From Linum tenue (Eukaryota; Streptophyta; Magnoliopsida; Malpighiales; Linaceae), in NCBI GenBank assembly GCA_946122785.1, contig CAMGYJ010000010.1:34699608-34763607 (forward strand): 64,000 nucleotides of DNA. Reading direction: 5' to 3'. The notes under the pieces are model-generated. The model was not told where the DNA came from. It worked only from the letters and a program-made list of their open reading frames with translations, and did not search any database. Shown here piece by piece: positions 9,765 to 20,874 of this stretch. The position numbers were made by a program, and so were the translations under genes. Position 1 is the first letter of the stretch. Each line of letters begins with the position of its first letter.

Positions 9765-10548
9765 CCTTACGCTTTTGTTCGTATATTCATCAGCTGTCGC
9801 TTACCAAGAGAAGAAATTTAAAGAGAAGATGTAGAATATTCGTCAGCTATGCCCTGAAGGTGCGCAGTGGCTTAATGAACATGACCTTGCAATGTGGATG
9901 TTTCATCAGGACGGAGGTACCAGATGGGGTATTGCCACAACGAACTCAAGCAAGAGTATCAACAACGTCTACAGGGCATGTCGTGCACTCCCCATCTCTG
10001 CAATTGTTGAGATGACATTCTGGAAAACAAACGCATGGTTCGTCAACCGTCTCCACTAGTGTGAGAAGAGGGAGGCACAGGGTAAGGTACACTCCGATAA
10101 GGCCACATAAATAATGGAAAAAGATAATCGGAAGAGCTCTAGGCATAGTGGTACTGTTATGAACCGAAATGCTGGCGAGTATTCGGTCGAGACCGGGCAC
10201 TATGAGGATGGGAGACGTGGAGTTCATCGCTATGAAGTCACCGTCAACTTTAGGATAAAAAAAAGGGGAGTGCTCTTGTTAGAAGTACAGGGTAGAGGTA
10301 TACCTTGTTCCCATGCAATGGCTGTAATAAAGCACAGTAGCAAAGACCCTCGTCATTTCGTCAGTCCGTTCTTCAACATCGACTCACAAAAGAGCAGTTA
10401 TGGTAAGAGTTTCCGTGCATTGTCGGATGAAGCTTACTGGCAAGTTTATGAGGGTAAGGTCATCATCCCACTAATCAGACTTAGGCGGGAAATAGGTCGC
10501 CCGCGGGTAAAAAGGATTCCAAATGAGATGGATCAAAGTGGAAACTAG
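9765..10548 (+). pseudogene. MULE (MuDR-type) transposase, C-terminal part, decayed
   Basis: Translation in shifting frames gives the C-terminal part of a Mutator-like transposase. It includes QLCPEGAQWLNEHDLAMW and RWGIATTNSSKSINNVYR (~9845-9960) and TFWKTNAWFVNR (~10015-10050). A SWIM zinc finger follows: the first CSC is one frame off at ~10271, then GIPCSHAMAVI (~10300-10330). The typical end YEGKVIIPL...GRPRVKRIPNEMD runs to ~10535. Stops and frameshifts show it is dead. The N-terminal and DDE parts are missing. The copy at 34438/60082 is also a MULE, but order and position show that it is a different copy. Confidence 0.8.
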
Positions 10549-10715
10549 GCCGGAGATTGTATTGGAAACTCGGTCGGGGATCATAGTGGTAACCGGGCGG
10601 GGGATCCTAGAGGAAACTGGGGCGAGGATCATGTTGAGTACTGGGGTCATAGAAAGCACTCGGTCGCGGATCGTAGTGAAAACTCGACCGAGGTTCATAT
10701 AAAGTACTCGACCCT
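10540..10715 (+). repeat. 24-bp minisatellite at the MULE 3' end
   Basis: Units start at 10540, 10564, 10588, 10612 and 10636, each close to GGAAACTCGGTCGGGGATCA plus four bases. Decayed units follow to about 10715. Twenty-four bases are eight codons, so the array would add an 8-residue repeat, GN..GD.. on the + strand or YDPRPSF. on the - strand. It follows the MULE reading frame after one stop. Which strand was coding, if either, cannot be decided from the sequence. Confidence 0.75.
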
Positions 10716-10944
10716 GCACCTTGGCACACCTCCAATAGAGTAGGCACCTTCCATGCCTCAATCGGCTTGATCTCGGGCACGTGAAGTGAATCCCTTGTAG
10801 CCTTGTTTGGCCTTCTATTGACCGGCGGAGGCACGTGGGAGACATCTTCCGTCACCGGTCGCGGTGTAACTGGGGGAACTGGTGGGTATCTGTGTTGGTC
10901 ACGGGAGCGCGCTCTCAAACAGCCAAGGGGACTGTTCGCTATCC

Positions 10945-12242
10945 TTCGAATGAGCCCCACCTCTCTCCCTGCCGCAAAAAGATCTGCAATACAAGCGAGG
11001 TCGTGTATACGCTCGATGCCATCAACCTGGAATTGCTACGAACACTTCCTGACTATTGCTACCAACCGCGCATGGCGCTGGCTGTTGTCTGTGCACGAGA
11101 AGGTCTGCCACGAGCTGGTGCTAGAGTTCTGCACTACCTTTGTGCACAACGAGACCACCGACTGGACGGACGGCGAGGCCATCAAGTTCAGGCTTGGCGG
11201 TAAACCTCGCTCCATGAGCTACCACGACTTTGTTGTCGCTTTCGACCTCGACATGGACGATGACGATGAGTATTTCACCAAGGTCACTAACCCAGCCGGT
11301 GTGTCCTTCAAGGCCTTGTACACCCGGCTAGCTCAGCCCGCTCAGGACCCCTTCACTGCGGGACGGACGAAGGCTAGCCCTCTGCAGCTAGAGAATCACC
11401 TGCTCAACCACTTGCTCACGAAGTCCTTCACTCCAAATGGCGAAAGTGCCAACACCCTAACCAGGCGGTCCCTCTACTTCATCCACTCGATCTGCAATGA
11501 GAACCATGCTCTCCACCTAGGATCTGTGGTGGCGAGGACTATGGATAAGAGTGCTCAGACTCTGGGTACCCTCCACTGCACCCCACTCATCACCCGCCCG
11601 GCCGACTATTTCCAGATCCCCTATTAGGATTGCACAGAGCAGGATGGCACCTAGTGGTTCGGAGAAGAGACGATCTCGAAGATGCACCTGTTGAGGGTCT
11701 CCCGCGGTGTCAAGTGGATTGAGGACCTTCCTGTTCCCCCCATTCTCGACCACCCTGCGAAGGATCAGACCACGGTCCCTGAGGATGCTGCCCCCGAGGA
11801 TGTGGACGTTGTTGCCGACCACCCCGCCCCCTACTAGAGCACCTATGAGCTTGGGGGTGGTAGCTCTACGTTTCCATCCCAGGACTACTTCTCTCACTAG
11901 TTCCAGCAGCTGAATCTTCAGAATCAGTAGCTCCTCGAGAATCATCTCGAGTTCCAACAGTAGTACTCGGCCCACCAGGCCGAGTATAGCACCCGGATGG
12001 CTGCATATGATGAGCGCCTCGACCCCATGGAGGCCCAGTAGGGGGTCACCCTTGCTCACATTGAGAGGGAGCGTGGTCGGACTCGTCGTATGCAGGAGGT
12101 CGAGCAGCACCTGCTCCAACTAATACCCGACTAGCCGCCAGTCTGGAGGACTCCTTGGGAGGATTCCCCACTACCACCCCCTGCCAGCCGGTGACGATGC
12201 TTTCATGGAGGACATCAACTTCGAAAACCTCGGCGACGAGTA
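10945..12242 (+). pseudogene. Athila env-like/ORF-1 protein, family C, decayed
   Basis: Homologous to the intact env-like protein at 18082-19539. Recognisable parts are LVLEFCTTF and GEAIKFRLGGKPRSMSY (~11115-11225), then LLNHLLTKSFTPN and LHLGSVVARTM (~11400-11545), and TPLITRPADYF (~11580-11615). The coiled-coil tail FQQLNLQNQ...YSAHQAEY lies at 11900-11990. At least six in-frame stops are all TAG, and at least three of them line up with CAG codons in relatives. The 5' boundary of this element is unclear; no gag or pol is seen between it and the MULE fragment. Confidence 0.78.
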
Positions 12243-13594
12243 GTCTGTACTCGCCGCCCCTTCGAGTGTGTTTGTGTGCTTTGGATTTTTCATGTTTGCT
12301 CCATGTGTGTGAGGAGCTTGAACTGAGTCTTTTGTGTGTTTTTCTTATGTGGATTTTCCGTTTTGTTCCCATCTGGGCTCACTCTGATCCCTAACGCATA
12401 GTGTGCTAGTGTGTTATTCATGTTCCCCTCGTGCAGAACTATTCCATCGTTTCGTCTGTCCTCGATGACTGGTCCATTTCCAGTCCCCCGACAGTCTTTC
12501 ATTCTGGTAACATCGTTCCCCTTATCTTTACAACTGCTCCATTGTGGGCAATGTCGTGCTTAAGTGTGGGGGATGTTATCTATTTCTGGCTGCTAGATGC
12601 GTTTGTGTGCTTGGAGCCTAGTCCACAGTCCAATTTGATGAATTGAGGGCTCCAAGTACCGTTCCCTGCGAAATCCTGCTCAGTATGCTTTGAATTGACA
12701 GTCTTTATGGTGATATGCAAACTAGGGAGGTAGTTGTAGCACTATAGAGGATGTTGAAGTATAAGATTTTTCATATCTGTCTCTCTGCTGTGCTGGTTGA
12801 TTTTGTGAACTAGTGGATTTAGGACCGTTGATTCATGTGGTATTGATGATTCCTCTTATGTTGTATTGTGGATTCGTATATCGAAAAAGGGTGCTCATAT
12901 GTGAAATGAAAAGGCAGCTCGTCCTCCATGTCAAAAACTTTGAAATCTTGAGACATGGGGTAAGCCCAACATGTGTGGCACCGTTCATTGCACAAAATCG
13001 GGTTTTGGAAGAGATTTTAGTGATCCTTGGTGGGGTAGGCCTACAAGGTGAAGCTAAGTTGTCTCTAGTACAAGTAAAATTTCCACCCGTTGAGCGGTTT
13101 GCCTACTTGAGGATGTATTTTTAAGGGCAAGGATAGAGCTTCCGACCCCCCTTAATTTCATTGACCCTCCACACAAAGTGAGGAATAGGAGTTAAAAGAA
13201 GTACTCTGGCGAGCGACAGATGTACAAAAATTCTCTTTCTCACCCAATAAAGGCAGACCGCGCATACAAACTGCAATTGGAACCCCAACAAAGTAAAAAA
13301 AAAACAAATAGTAAGAATAAGGGGTTCCAACAAGTGAAATGAAAGAGCACCTGATACAATGAGTCCTTGGTTGTTGAATTGTGTGAGTCTCCTTATCCAT
13401 GAATTGGCTTTCTTAGTTCCACTGCTTCTCATGATCCTGTCTTGGGTCTACTACTCGCATTGAGAGAGATGGGGGGGGAGTCTTAGAAGACTAGTTGACC
13501 TCGTAAGTTGTTAAATGATCTAGAAAATCCTTTGCCGACTATCGGGGTTGCATGTTTCTATAGAGGTCTGGAGAGATCCATTGGTTTGAGTCAA
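12243..13594 (+). other. 3' noncoding region of family C element
   Basis: No gene seen. It repeats the family A layout. An internal PPT-like tract, GCTTAAGTGTGGGGGATG, is at 12559-12576. A 10-bp inverted repeat, TTGGAACCCC/GGGGTTCCAA (13278-13287 with 13321-13330), closes an A-rich loop. A stretch similar to 6270-6400 precedes the hairpin. Similarity to family A is partial, so this is a related but separate family. Confidence 0.7.
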
Positions 13595-13635
13595 GTTTGC
13601 TTAGGGACAAGCAAACGGTTAAGTGTGGGGGAATT
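13595..13635 (+). promoter_or_regulatory. Pre-PPT hairpin and polypurine tract, family C
   Basis: The hairpin GTTTGCTT...AAGCAAAC is at 13595-13616 and the PPT AAGTGTGGGGGAATT at 13621-13635. They directly precede the LTR start TGATGACTTG. Confidence 0.85.
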
Positions 13636-15022
13636 TGATGACTTGATATATACACATGTTTTTGTCCACCATTCCTATATCGTTTGAGTCTCATCCCTCG
13701 TGTTTTAGGCCGATTTCACGCTAGGTTGTTCGTGTGTGTGATATTTCAGGTCCTATTATGTGAAGGAAGGTTTGGGCATGAGTTCGGGACCGATGGGACG
13801 AAGTTGGGACGTTTGACGAAGAGTTGGAGAAACCACACGACCAGACCTAAATGCCACACGGCCGTGTGGAACCCCTTTGCGCGGGCAAACCACACTGGCC
13901 GTGTAAAGGGTCCTTTGTGGCCGTGTGGAATTCCCAGGGAGCTCACACGGGCAGGCCATGATTTCACACGGCCATGCGGTTCTGGCCGTGCAGCGTGCAT
14001 GAAGCCACTTAAGTGGAACGCTGCGTTTTACAAGTCCACACGGACAGCTGGGTAATTCTACACGACCGTGTGGCCTGGCCGTGTAGTCGCGGAATTCTGG
14101 GTTTTAACCAAATTTCGGGTCTTTTGAATAGGGAATCGATTTTCAGAGCTAGAAACAGAGTCCTAGAGAGAGAAAGTGCGAAGAACACACCCTGGAGGTG
14201 ATTTTGGAGCTGGGTTTCATCAATCAAGCTTGGATTTCATCCTTGGAGTGAAGATTATCATCCTAGAGCAGATTCTTCCCATCTTGATGAGTATGACTGC
14301 TTTGTATTTTGTTTTCCTCTCTCTCTCTCTCTATGGAGTAGAACCCTCTCTCACTTGGGTATGAAGAACCCTAGTTCCATGTGTTAGAGATATCGATTGT
14401 AATGACGTTTGGATTGTGATACTGCTTGGTTATAATCGATTGAAGTGTTTTGATTGAAAAAATTGAAGCCTGGTCATCTGTTCTTGATTTCTGCTGCAAC
14501 CTGAGATAGATAGAATCTGATTAGGCTGTTAGAGCTTCTTCAATTGGTAGTAGTGAATCGATTGGACGAGAGTTAGTCGATTCACTGCTTTGTACTGGAA
14601 TCCAACTCCAGTAGTGGAGTTCTGTATTAATTGCCTCAGGTTCTATCCCGGTGAAGATTAGTCGTCTGTCGGGTAGTCTGTCTGAGAGGGCTTGGTCAGC
14701 TTAAGAGATTCCAAGCTACTGTCAGATCTTCCGCAGTTTAATCAATAGTAAATCAACCAAAGGTAATTACAACTTTGACCTAACAAAGGAGCTCATTCGC
14801 GAGTGACTCTTCCCCTGCTTAAGAACTCTGAACCATTTGCTGCTTTCTGACTGCTTTAGCTTAAAATCAAATTCACTCAACTTAGTCTCGCTAGATAACA
14901 GGTAGTCACGGAGTAGGCAGTAGATTTAGACCCCGGGTTGATAAATTGAACTTGCCACTATTCTGCATTTCCGAATTGCGATTACACTTGGTCGCAGTTT
15001 AGTGTTGTGTTTTAGCGTGTCA
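13636..15022 (+). repeat. LTR, family C (1387 bp)
   Basis: Begins TGATGACTTG after the PPT. The best end is GCGTGTCA at 15022, by analogy with families A and B. It carries a perfect 16-bp palindrome CCACACGGCCGTGTGG at 13854-13869, several more CACACGGCC/GGCCGTGTG copies up to ~14090, and an AACGCTGCGTTTT box at 14019-14031. A (TC)n microsatellite lies near 14320-14333. The LTR abuts Helitron helicase sequence, so it probably inserted there; without a 5' LTR the TSD cannot be tested. Confidence 0.82.
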
Positions 15023-15034
15023 GTACCGAAGTTG

Positions 15035-15624
15035 TGCAATCAAATACAATATTTTGCATAGTCTTCAATTCTTCGCCTTTTAAATCATAGCTTTGCAACT
15101 CATAGTAATGCAACATAAAGACTGACGTGTTCTAAAGTTTAACATTGGCTTATGTTGATTGTTATAGCAAAGTAAAAGGCAATAGGAAATTCTCTCCTAA
15201 CCAATGTGAAATCTAAACTTTTGTAATAATAAGACAATTTCATTCGAGGTAGAAAGATCCTTTTCACAATATGAGTACCTATTAGAATCTCCACTCCAAT
15301 AAACCATGTGCATAGTCTCTTGATAATCATCCTTATGCCATTGAAGAGACATGTATTTTTATCCATATTTCTCAATAAAATGATAGGTCATCCAAATTTC
15401 AATCTAACAAAATGGTCTGGGAAATTACTAATATTTAATGTATTAGGAAACTCAATATAATGATCTCCCTAAATATGATGCTGGTTACCAGGATCAACCT
15501 CAATTGAATTTGAACTATGATAACAAACTTTATCTCTTAGAAAACTTTTATTCACGTAATTTTTTATTTTTTATACTAATTCATGATGTGGAGCTAGCAT
15601 AGCACGATAAACCAAGTAGTTTCC
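15035..15624 (-). pseudogene. Helitron Rep/helicase, C-terminal (PIF1-like) segment
   Basis: The minus strand reads as the C-terminal helicase part of a Helitron protein: NYLVYRAMLAPHHELV, then FPNTLNISNFPDH, PIILLRNMDKNTCLFNGIR, KRIFLPRMKLS and FAITINISQC, in the order expected for PIF1-like Helitron helicases. In-frame stops and a shortened end (SLYVALL..., ~15070) show decay. The upstream part of the same gene continues on the other side of the retrotransposon, at 27893. The junction rejoins in frame after one TTTCC copy is removed. Confidence 0.8.
15620..15624. repeat. Target-site duplication TTTCC (left)
   Basis: The 5 bp just outside the left LTR are TTTCC. The same 5 bp follow the right LTR at 27893-27897, the length typical for gypsy integrases. 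Confidence 0.93.
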
Positions 15625-16859
15625 TGACTCACTCCTACTGTCACTCTAGAAAATGGCCAAGTGTAACCACTTCCTAAAGCGTAGTATAGCGGGTTTGGGT
15701 TTTATTGTCAACCCGGGTCCTAGATTTGATGACTACTCGGTGAATTCTCGTTATCTAGTAGTGAACTTTTAGTGCAGATTCAAACAAACAAAAACGCAAA
15801 GCAAGTTAAACGGTTGTTTTCAAGTCAAGAGAGGTCACCCGGATATGGTTCCCCCTAGACTGCAGTTAAGCCGGATTGCAATTTACCAAGTTCAGTTTTC
15901 ATGAAAGTTATACTGTGGAAGGTTCTTAAACAGTCTGAAGTCTCGACTAAAGGTCTCCAGACCCTCTCAATCTGAGTCTCTAGCGGGCGACTAACCTCCA
16001 CCAGAGTAAACAGATTGAGGCCCTAACGAACCAAACCTCCACTACCGAATTGAATTCGGTACAGAATAGCGAATTGGCTCCTCGACTAAAGTCACCAATT
16101 CACTACCTTCAATTAAGGATACTCTATCAACCTAGGCAGATATTCTCATTCTAGGTCAAAGCAGAAACAACAGGAATTTGATCAGGATTCAAGTCATTCA
16201 ATCATTCAAACCTCAATCGAATATAATCAATTCATAAACTCTGTACTTGGGTTCATACAATCAGACCTAGCATACAAATCTAGGGTTCTCCATACCCAGA
16301 TGAATGGGGAAACTACTCCATAGAAAAAGAAGCAAAAGCAGATTCAGACGCGGAAATCATACTGTGAAGATGGATTTCTGCTCCTGGACGTTAATCGGCA
16401 CTTCTCCAATGGTGATGAAGATCAAGCTATGGCACTTGGGAACTCTGGTTCGTCGCTTTCTCTCTCTAGGAATCGCTTTTTCTCTCTAAAACTCGGAACC
16501 CTTGAATGTTGGCCTTCCTTTCCCTTAAATCTGCTGCCTGATCGCGATACCCGGTCGAAATACCTGGTCGGGTATTTTGGGTATCGACCGGGTATTATTC
16601 AAAACGCGCGTATCAGAAGAGGAAAAATCCGCGGTCTGCCTCAATAATCCTCGACCGGGTATTTTCCTCCAGCAGCCCCCTTCGTCCCAACTTTGCCCCT
16701 TTCGACCCAGAACTCGTTTCTCCGCCTCGATTCCAACGTCGGGTCCTGAAATATGACATAAACACGCAACCTACCGTGAAATCGGCTTAAAACACTAGAA
16801 TCCACATCTCAAACGGCTTCAGAATAGGGGTGAAAACATGTGTAATTATCGGTCTATCA
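15625..16859 (-). repeat. 3' LTR of the complete family A element (1235 bp)
   Basis: On the + strand it runs TGACTCACTC...GGTCTATCA. It is 107 bp shorter than its partner. This is explained by an 18-bp loss near 16410 and a loss of about 89 bp near 16655, the latter between two similar CCGGGTATTTT words. Palindrome copies lie at 16550-16600. Confidence 0.93.
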
Positions 16860-16900
16860 AACTCCCCCACACTTAACCATTTGCTTGTCCCCAAGCAAAC
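16860..16900 (-). promoter_or_regulatory. PPT and pre-PPT hairpin of the complete family A element
   Basis: On the minus strand, a GTTTGCTT...AAGCAAA hairpin (16900-16879) is followed by the PPT AAGTGTGGGGGAGTT (16874-16860), directly before the LTR start TGATAGACC. Confidence 0.85.
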
Positions 16901-18081
16901 CTAACTCAAACCAATGCAACTCTCCAGACCTCTATAGCAACAAACAACCTCGATCATAGGTGGAGGACTTCCTAGATCATTTAGCAGCTTACGAGGTCAA
17001 CCGACGCACAAGTCATCTCATAGCTTCTTCGGCGAGAACGCTAGTCTCGAGTCGGCATCATGGTAAATAGTGAACAGAGGGCAAATGAATCGTGGATGAA
17101 GATACTCTCAAAAACAAAAGATCATGGACTCACATTTTTTTCAAGGTGCTCGATTTTCTTCTTGAAGATGGTTTGAACCCCTTTTCTTTCTTCTTTTTGC
17201 TTGTTTTTCTGTTTTTCTTTTTTTCTTTCTTTTTTCAAGGGTTCCAACCTGTTTTTCAGAAAACGGGGCTCCCGCCTAGCAAAGGTTTTGCGGGAGCCCA
17301 GCTCTTACCGGCCATGCCAGGAGCAGGTGTCTCGAGCCTCGTGCGGGGGAAAGACATGTAAGGGGGCTGGAGGTAGTAGGTGGAAATTGGGAACGGATTC
17401 CCGTCTCCCCTTACACACTTTCGCCCTATTCGCACGGGAGACGTTATTTTAAAGCACATTTTCGAGCACCTGTTATTTTCAAAACAAGATACAAGAGTCC
17501 ATGACAGGAAGAGAGTCCACAACACCACACAATTCAAGGGTCCTAAGATCACTAATTCACTCAATCAACAAACACAATATGAAGAATAAATGAGATTTCT
17601 TAAATGCATCAACATCCTCCATAGTGCTACACTACCTCCCTAGGTTGCACATTACTACAGAGACTGTCAATTCAAAGCATACTGAGCAGGCAATTGCAAG
17701 GAACACGTACTTGGAGCCCTCAAATTTCAAAAATTTGGACAGTGGACTAGGCTCCAAGCACACAAACAGATCTAATGCAGTCAAAAGATAAACATCCCCC
17801 CCACACTTAAGATCGACATTGCCCTCAATGGAGAAGAGGGAAGGAAAGGGGAACGATGTTACCGGTGTGCACTGGAAATGGACCAGTCGGCATGAAACGG
17901 ACTGGAGAGAGGACCAGTCGGGAACACATGCACAGCTAAAGGAAACCAAAGAGCTCAAACACATATGTTAGGTCCAATGGTCAGCCCAATAGTACAGCAT
18001 CCAAAAATGAAAAGAAAAAGAAACAAAACCGACACAAATCAGTTTGCATGCTGACAAAGACAAAAACACTCAAAACATGCC
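16901..18081 (-). other. 3' noncoding region of the complete family A element
   Basis: No gene supported. It contains the inverted repeat GTTTGAACCC/GGGTTCCAAC around a pyrimidine tract, A-rich in element sense (17171-17180 with 17239-17248). Next to it is a perfect 10-bp hairpin GGGCTCCCGC/GCGGGAGCCC (17266-17275 with 17290-17299). The internal PPT-like tract is at 17791-17810 (minus strand). All three match the copy at 5199-6381. Confidence 0.75.
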
Positions 18082-19539
18082 CTAAGGCCCTCCGAGACCG
18101 AAGAAGTCGATCTGGTTCATAAGGTCGGTGTCTCCATCCTCCGGTGGTGGGTGTGGTGGGGAATTATTCCACCGGGTGGTCCAGTGGTGCTCCTCTGGAG
18201 GGTGACAAGCCTGGAGCAGGTGCTCCGAGTACTCCATCAGTCGGCGTCCACGATCTCTCTCCCGCTCCATGAGAGCACTAGTGACTCCCATATGGGTCTC
18301 CAAGCGGCCAAGGCGCTCGTCAACTCCCGCCAGCCTGGACTGGTACTCGGCCTGGTGGGCCGAATACTGCTGGTAGAACTGGACCTGATGGTCCATGAGC
18401 TGCTGGTTCTGAAGACCGAGCTGCTGGAACTGGAGCCCCATCTGCTGGAACTGCTCCGTGAAGAAGTCCATCGACGGGCCAGAAGCCATCGATGGACCAG
18501 AAGGACCAAAGGAGGACTCGCCTCTCACTGGTCTCCGTCGAGGCTGAAGGTCCCATGGTGGAGAGAGCTGGGGCTCCGGCTCATCGGCATTCATGGCCCC
18601 GTCATCATCATCATCATCATCCTCATCCTCCTCCTCGTTGGAGTAATCAGCATCCTCCTCGTCTTCATCGAGATCAACAACATCATCAGGAGGCAGGGAG
18701 AGCCCATCGACCCAAGTGCGGGTCCCGTCAGTGGTCAGGAGGAGGGCGTTGTGGAGCACATCCCGGCTGAGGGGGGTGGAGCTGCCCTCTGCAGAAGAAT
18801 CACGGAGTCCCTGGAAGCTGAGGCCGAAATGGCGCGCCAGACGAGTGATCAGGGGACCACAGTAGAGATGCTTGGGCTTCCCGTGGCACCGGGAGAAGGT
18901 GGTGGCCACGAAAGAGCCCAAGTGCAGCATATGCGCCGGGTCCCTCATCGAATACATCGCATATAGCACCCGCTTCGGGATCTTGTGCGAGCCGCTGAAG
19001 TTGGGGACGATGGAGCGGGTGATGAGCAGTTTCAGGATGTGCCACGCCGGCTTGAGAGACCGAACATATGTCTGGCCAGGGTTGAAGAAGTCCTGGGCAT
19101 AGTCACGGCGGGCTATCTTGCGGTAGAACTCATCCTGGTTCCAGTCCGTCGGGTGTGCAACCTCCACCTCGTGATGGTTGAATGGGTTGTACTCGATCCC
19201 CAAAGCATGGGCCAACCTGTCAATGGTCAGCTCCCGGTGGTGTCCGCCTAGTCGGAACTTCACTGCATATGAGTCCCGGGCCGCCCTGTTATCGTACTGG
19301 AATGTGGTGTAGAACTCCCAAACCAGCTCAGTGAAGGTGGGCTGGTCTATACTCAGCAGCGTCCGCCAATCGCGGTGACTGATGGCTGCGGTGATGTCCG
19401 ACATGCAGTGGAGCTGCTCGAACACGGCCCACTCGAGATGGTGGTGGCGCTCCAGTTTCCCCCGGATCACCTTGCGGAACTGGTACGCGTAATCCCGGTG
19501 CAGGCGCAGACCCTGCACAAAGGGATGGTCGAGGGACAT
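18082..19539 (-). CDS. Athila env-like/ORF-1 protein, intact, 485 aa
   Basis: The only intact Athila-type extra ORF in the window. It belongs, by recognisable motifs, to the plant retrotransposon ORF-1 / putative plant transposon protein group; its function is unknown and I see no signal peptide or membrane segment. Residues 1-280 form the conserved domain (LVWEFYTTFQY, LLITRSIVPN, LHLGSFVATTF, GPLITRLARHF). Residues ~290-320 are an aspartate/glutamate run. Residues ~355-405 are a glutamine-rich probable coiled coil (FTEQFQQMGLQFQQ). The start at 19539 has ACCATGT context and lies five bases after a good splice acceptor. Homologues at 3739, 10945 and 36925 are broken. Confidence 0.9.
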   Translation of the reverse strand: MSLDHPFVQGLRLHRDYAYQFRKVIRGKLERHHHLEWAVFEQLHCMSDITAAISHRDWRTLLSIDQPTFTELVWEFYTTFQYDNRAARDSYAVKFRLGGHHRELTIDRLAHALGIEYNPFNHHEVEVAHPTDWNQDEFYRKIARRDYAQDFFNPGQTYVRSLKPAWHILKLLITRSIVPNFSGSHKIPKRVLYAMYSMRDPAHMLHLGSFVATTFSRCHGKPKHLYCGPLITRLARHFGLSFQGLRDSSAEGSSTPLSRDVLHNALLLTTDGTRTWVDGLSLPPDDVVDLDEDEEDADYSNEEEDEDDDDDDDGAMNADEPEPQLSPPWDLQPRRRPVRGESSFGPSGPSMASGPSMDFFTEQFQQMGLQFQQLGLQNQQLMDHQVQFYQQYSAHQAEYQSRLAGVDERLGRLETHMGVTSALMERERDRGRRLMEYSEHLLQACHPPEEHHWTTRWNNSPPHPPPEDGDTDLMNQIDFFGLGGP

Positions 19540-19543
19540 GGTC

Positions 19544-19864
19544 CTGTAAAATTAACAAACCAAAAGTGGAGCCAAGAAAAATATTGTCAGGACCAACATG
19601 GGTTCAGCACTTCCCCCACGCTCAGGCTCACCTAGGCTAACAGTTAAGCACAGCCGGTTGAATCGAAATCAACTCAACCGGAATCCAGGCAAGACCACAG
19701 AACCAACCACATTAAGTACACGGGCAGCACATATACCACATATAAATCCATGCATACTCAAGGCATCCCTCACCCTACTCTAAATCAAGCATGCAAACAC
19801 AGTTCTCGGTCCTACAATCTACAGTTCGATTTTCCATGAAAAGAGTAATTAACAAGAAACACAC
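19544..19864 (-). other. Candidate leader intron of the env-like gene (321 bp)
   Basis: On the minus strand the donor is TTTCCAG|GTGTGTTTC (19865/19864). The acceptor is GTTAATTTTACAG|GACCATG (19544/19543), with a T-rich stretch before it. The length is close to the 323 bp in the copy at 3412-3734. A PPT-like tract (reverse of ACTTCCCCCACGCTCA, 19609-19624) lies inside. Confidence 0.62.
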
Positions 19865-20257
19865 CTGGAAACACAAGTAGAACTGTATCTAGGACACGAG
19901 GAAGGGGTGAGGGACGCAAAGAGGACCCAGAAATTTGCCCGGGAGGCTCGCCGGAAACAGGCCAGAAAGTCGCCGGAGGGTCACCGGAAAGTCGCCGGAA
20001 AATGACCGGCGACGGGGCGGCGGCGGAGCGGCGGCGGCGACCAACGGCGGAGGGCGGCGGCGACCGATGGCGGAGGGTGGCGGCGACCGACGGCGGAAAG
20101 CGGCCGGCGGCGGCGGAGGGACGGCGGCGACCGGCGGCGGAGGCCAGCCGGCGGCGGCCAAGAGGAGAGAGGGGAGAGGATTTGAGAGAAGAGAGAGGAG
20201 GAATTTTGGAAAAATGAGGGTAGAGAGAGAAGTTGACCGGGGGTTTCCTTTAAATAG
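19865..20257 (-). promoter_or_regulatory. Putative promoter and leader exon of the env-like gene
   Basis: On the minus strand a TATA-like CTATTTAAAGG (20257-20247) is followed after about 15-30 bases by a CT-rich tract, TTCTCTCTCTACCCTC, typical of plant transcription start regions. Then comes a GCCGCCG-rich leader of about 360 bases ending at the splice donor. The array of palindromes lies directly upstream (20258-20700). The promoter role is inferred from the layout; the same order is seen in the family E element. Confidence 0.5.
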
Positions 20258-20700
20258 TAAAAATCCCCGGTCGGGTCCCAAAAATACCTGGTCGGGTATT
20301 TTTGATTCCACGACCGGGGGTTTTAAATGCAGCGTATCGAATGGACCAATATACCCGGCCTTGAGCCAAAAATACCCGGTCGGGTAATTTTGGGTCATGG
20401 TTGGGTATTTTTTTTGTGAAACGCTGCGTGCAAGGCCGTGAAAATCCCCGACCTTGAACCAAAAATACCCGGTCGGGTAATTTTTGGGACGAGGTCTGGG
20501 ATTTTTTTGAAAACGCTGCGCACAAGGCCTGTGGGAATCCCCGGCCTTGAACCAAAAATACCCGGTCGGGTATTTTTGGGACGAGGTCTGGTATTTCCCT
20601 TTTTTCCCACCTAGAAACAGAGGGGGTCCCGATCATGGACCAAAAATACCCGGTCGGGTATTTTGGCCTACGACCGGGTATTTCCCCCAAATCGGCCAAA
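20258..20700 (-). repeat. Palindrome array of the pol-env spacer, family A
   Basis: About four tandem units of ~90 bp with repeated near-palindromes of the form AAATACCCGACCGGGTATTT, plus ACGCTGCGTTT-like boxes. It matches 2790-3190 and shares both motifs with the family A LTRs. Open frames across it on both strands are by-products of the repeat. Confidence 0.82.
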
Positions 20701-20874
20701 AATCTCAATCTCCCAAAATTTCAACCTCTCCTACACGAAAACACCACATCGAGGCATCACAGACGACCGAACTTCACTACAGACATGCAACTGACTCGAC
20801 ACGATACAAAAACTCAGAAAAAAGGGAAAAAGAAATGCAAACCGTGGTGGGGTTGCCTCCCCACAAGCATTTCT

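Noticed and set aside
20258..20700. Possible CRISPR-like array because of repeated palindromes
   Set aside because: Units are direct tandem copies without unique spacers, in a plant retrotransposon.
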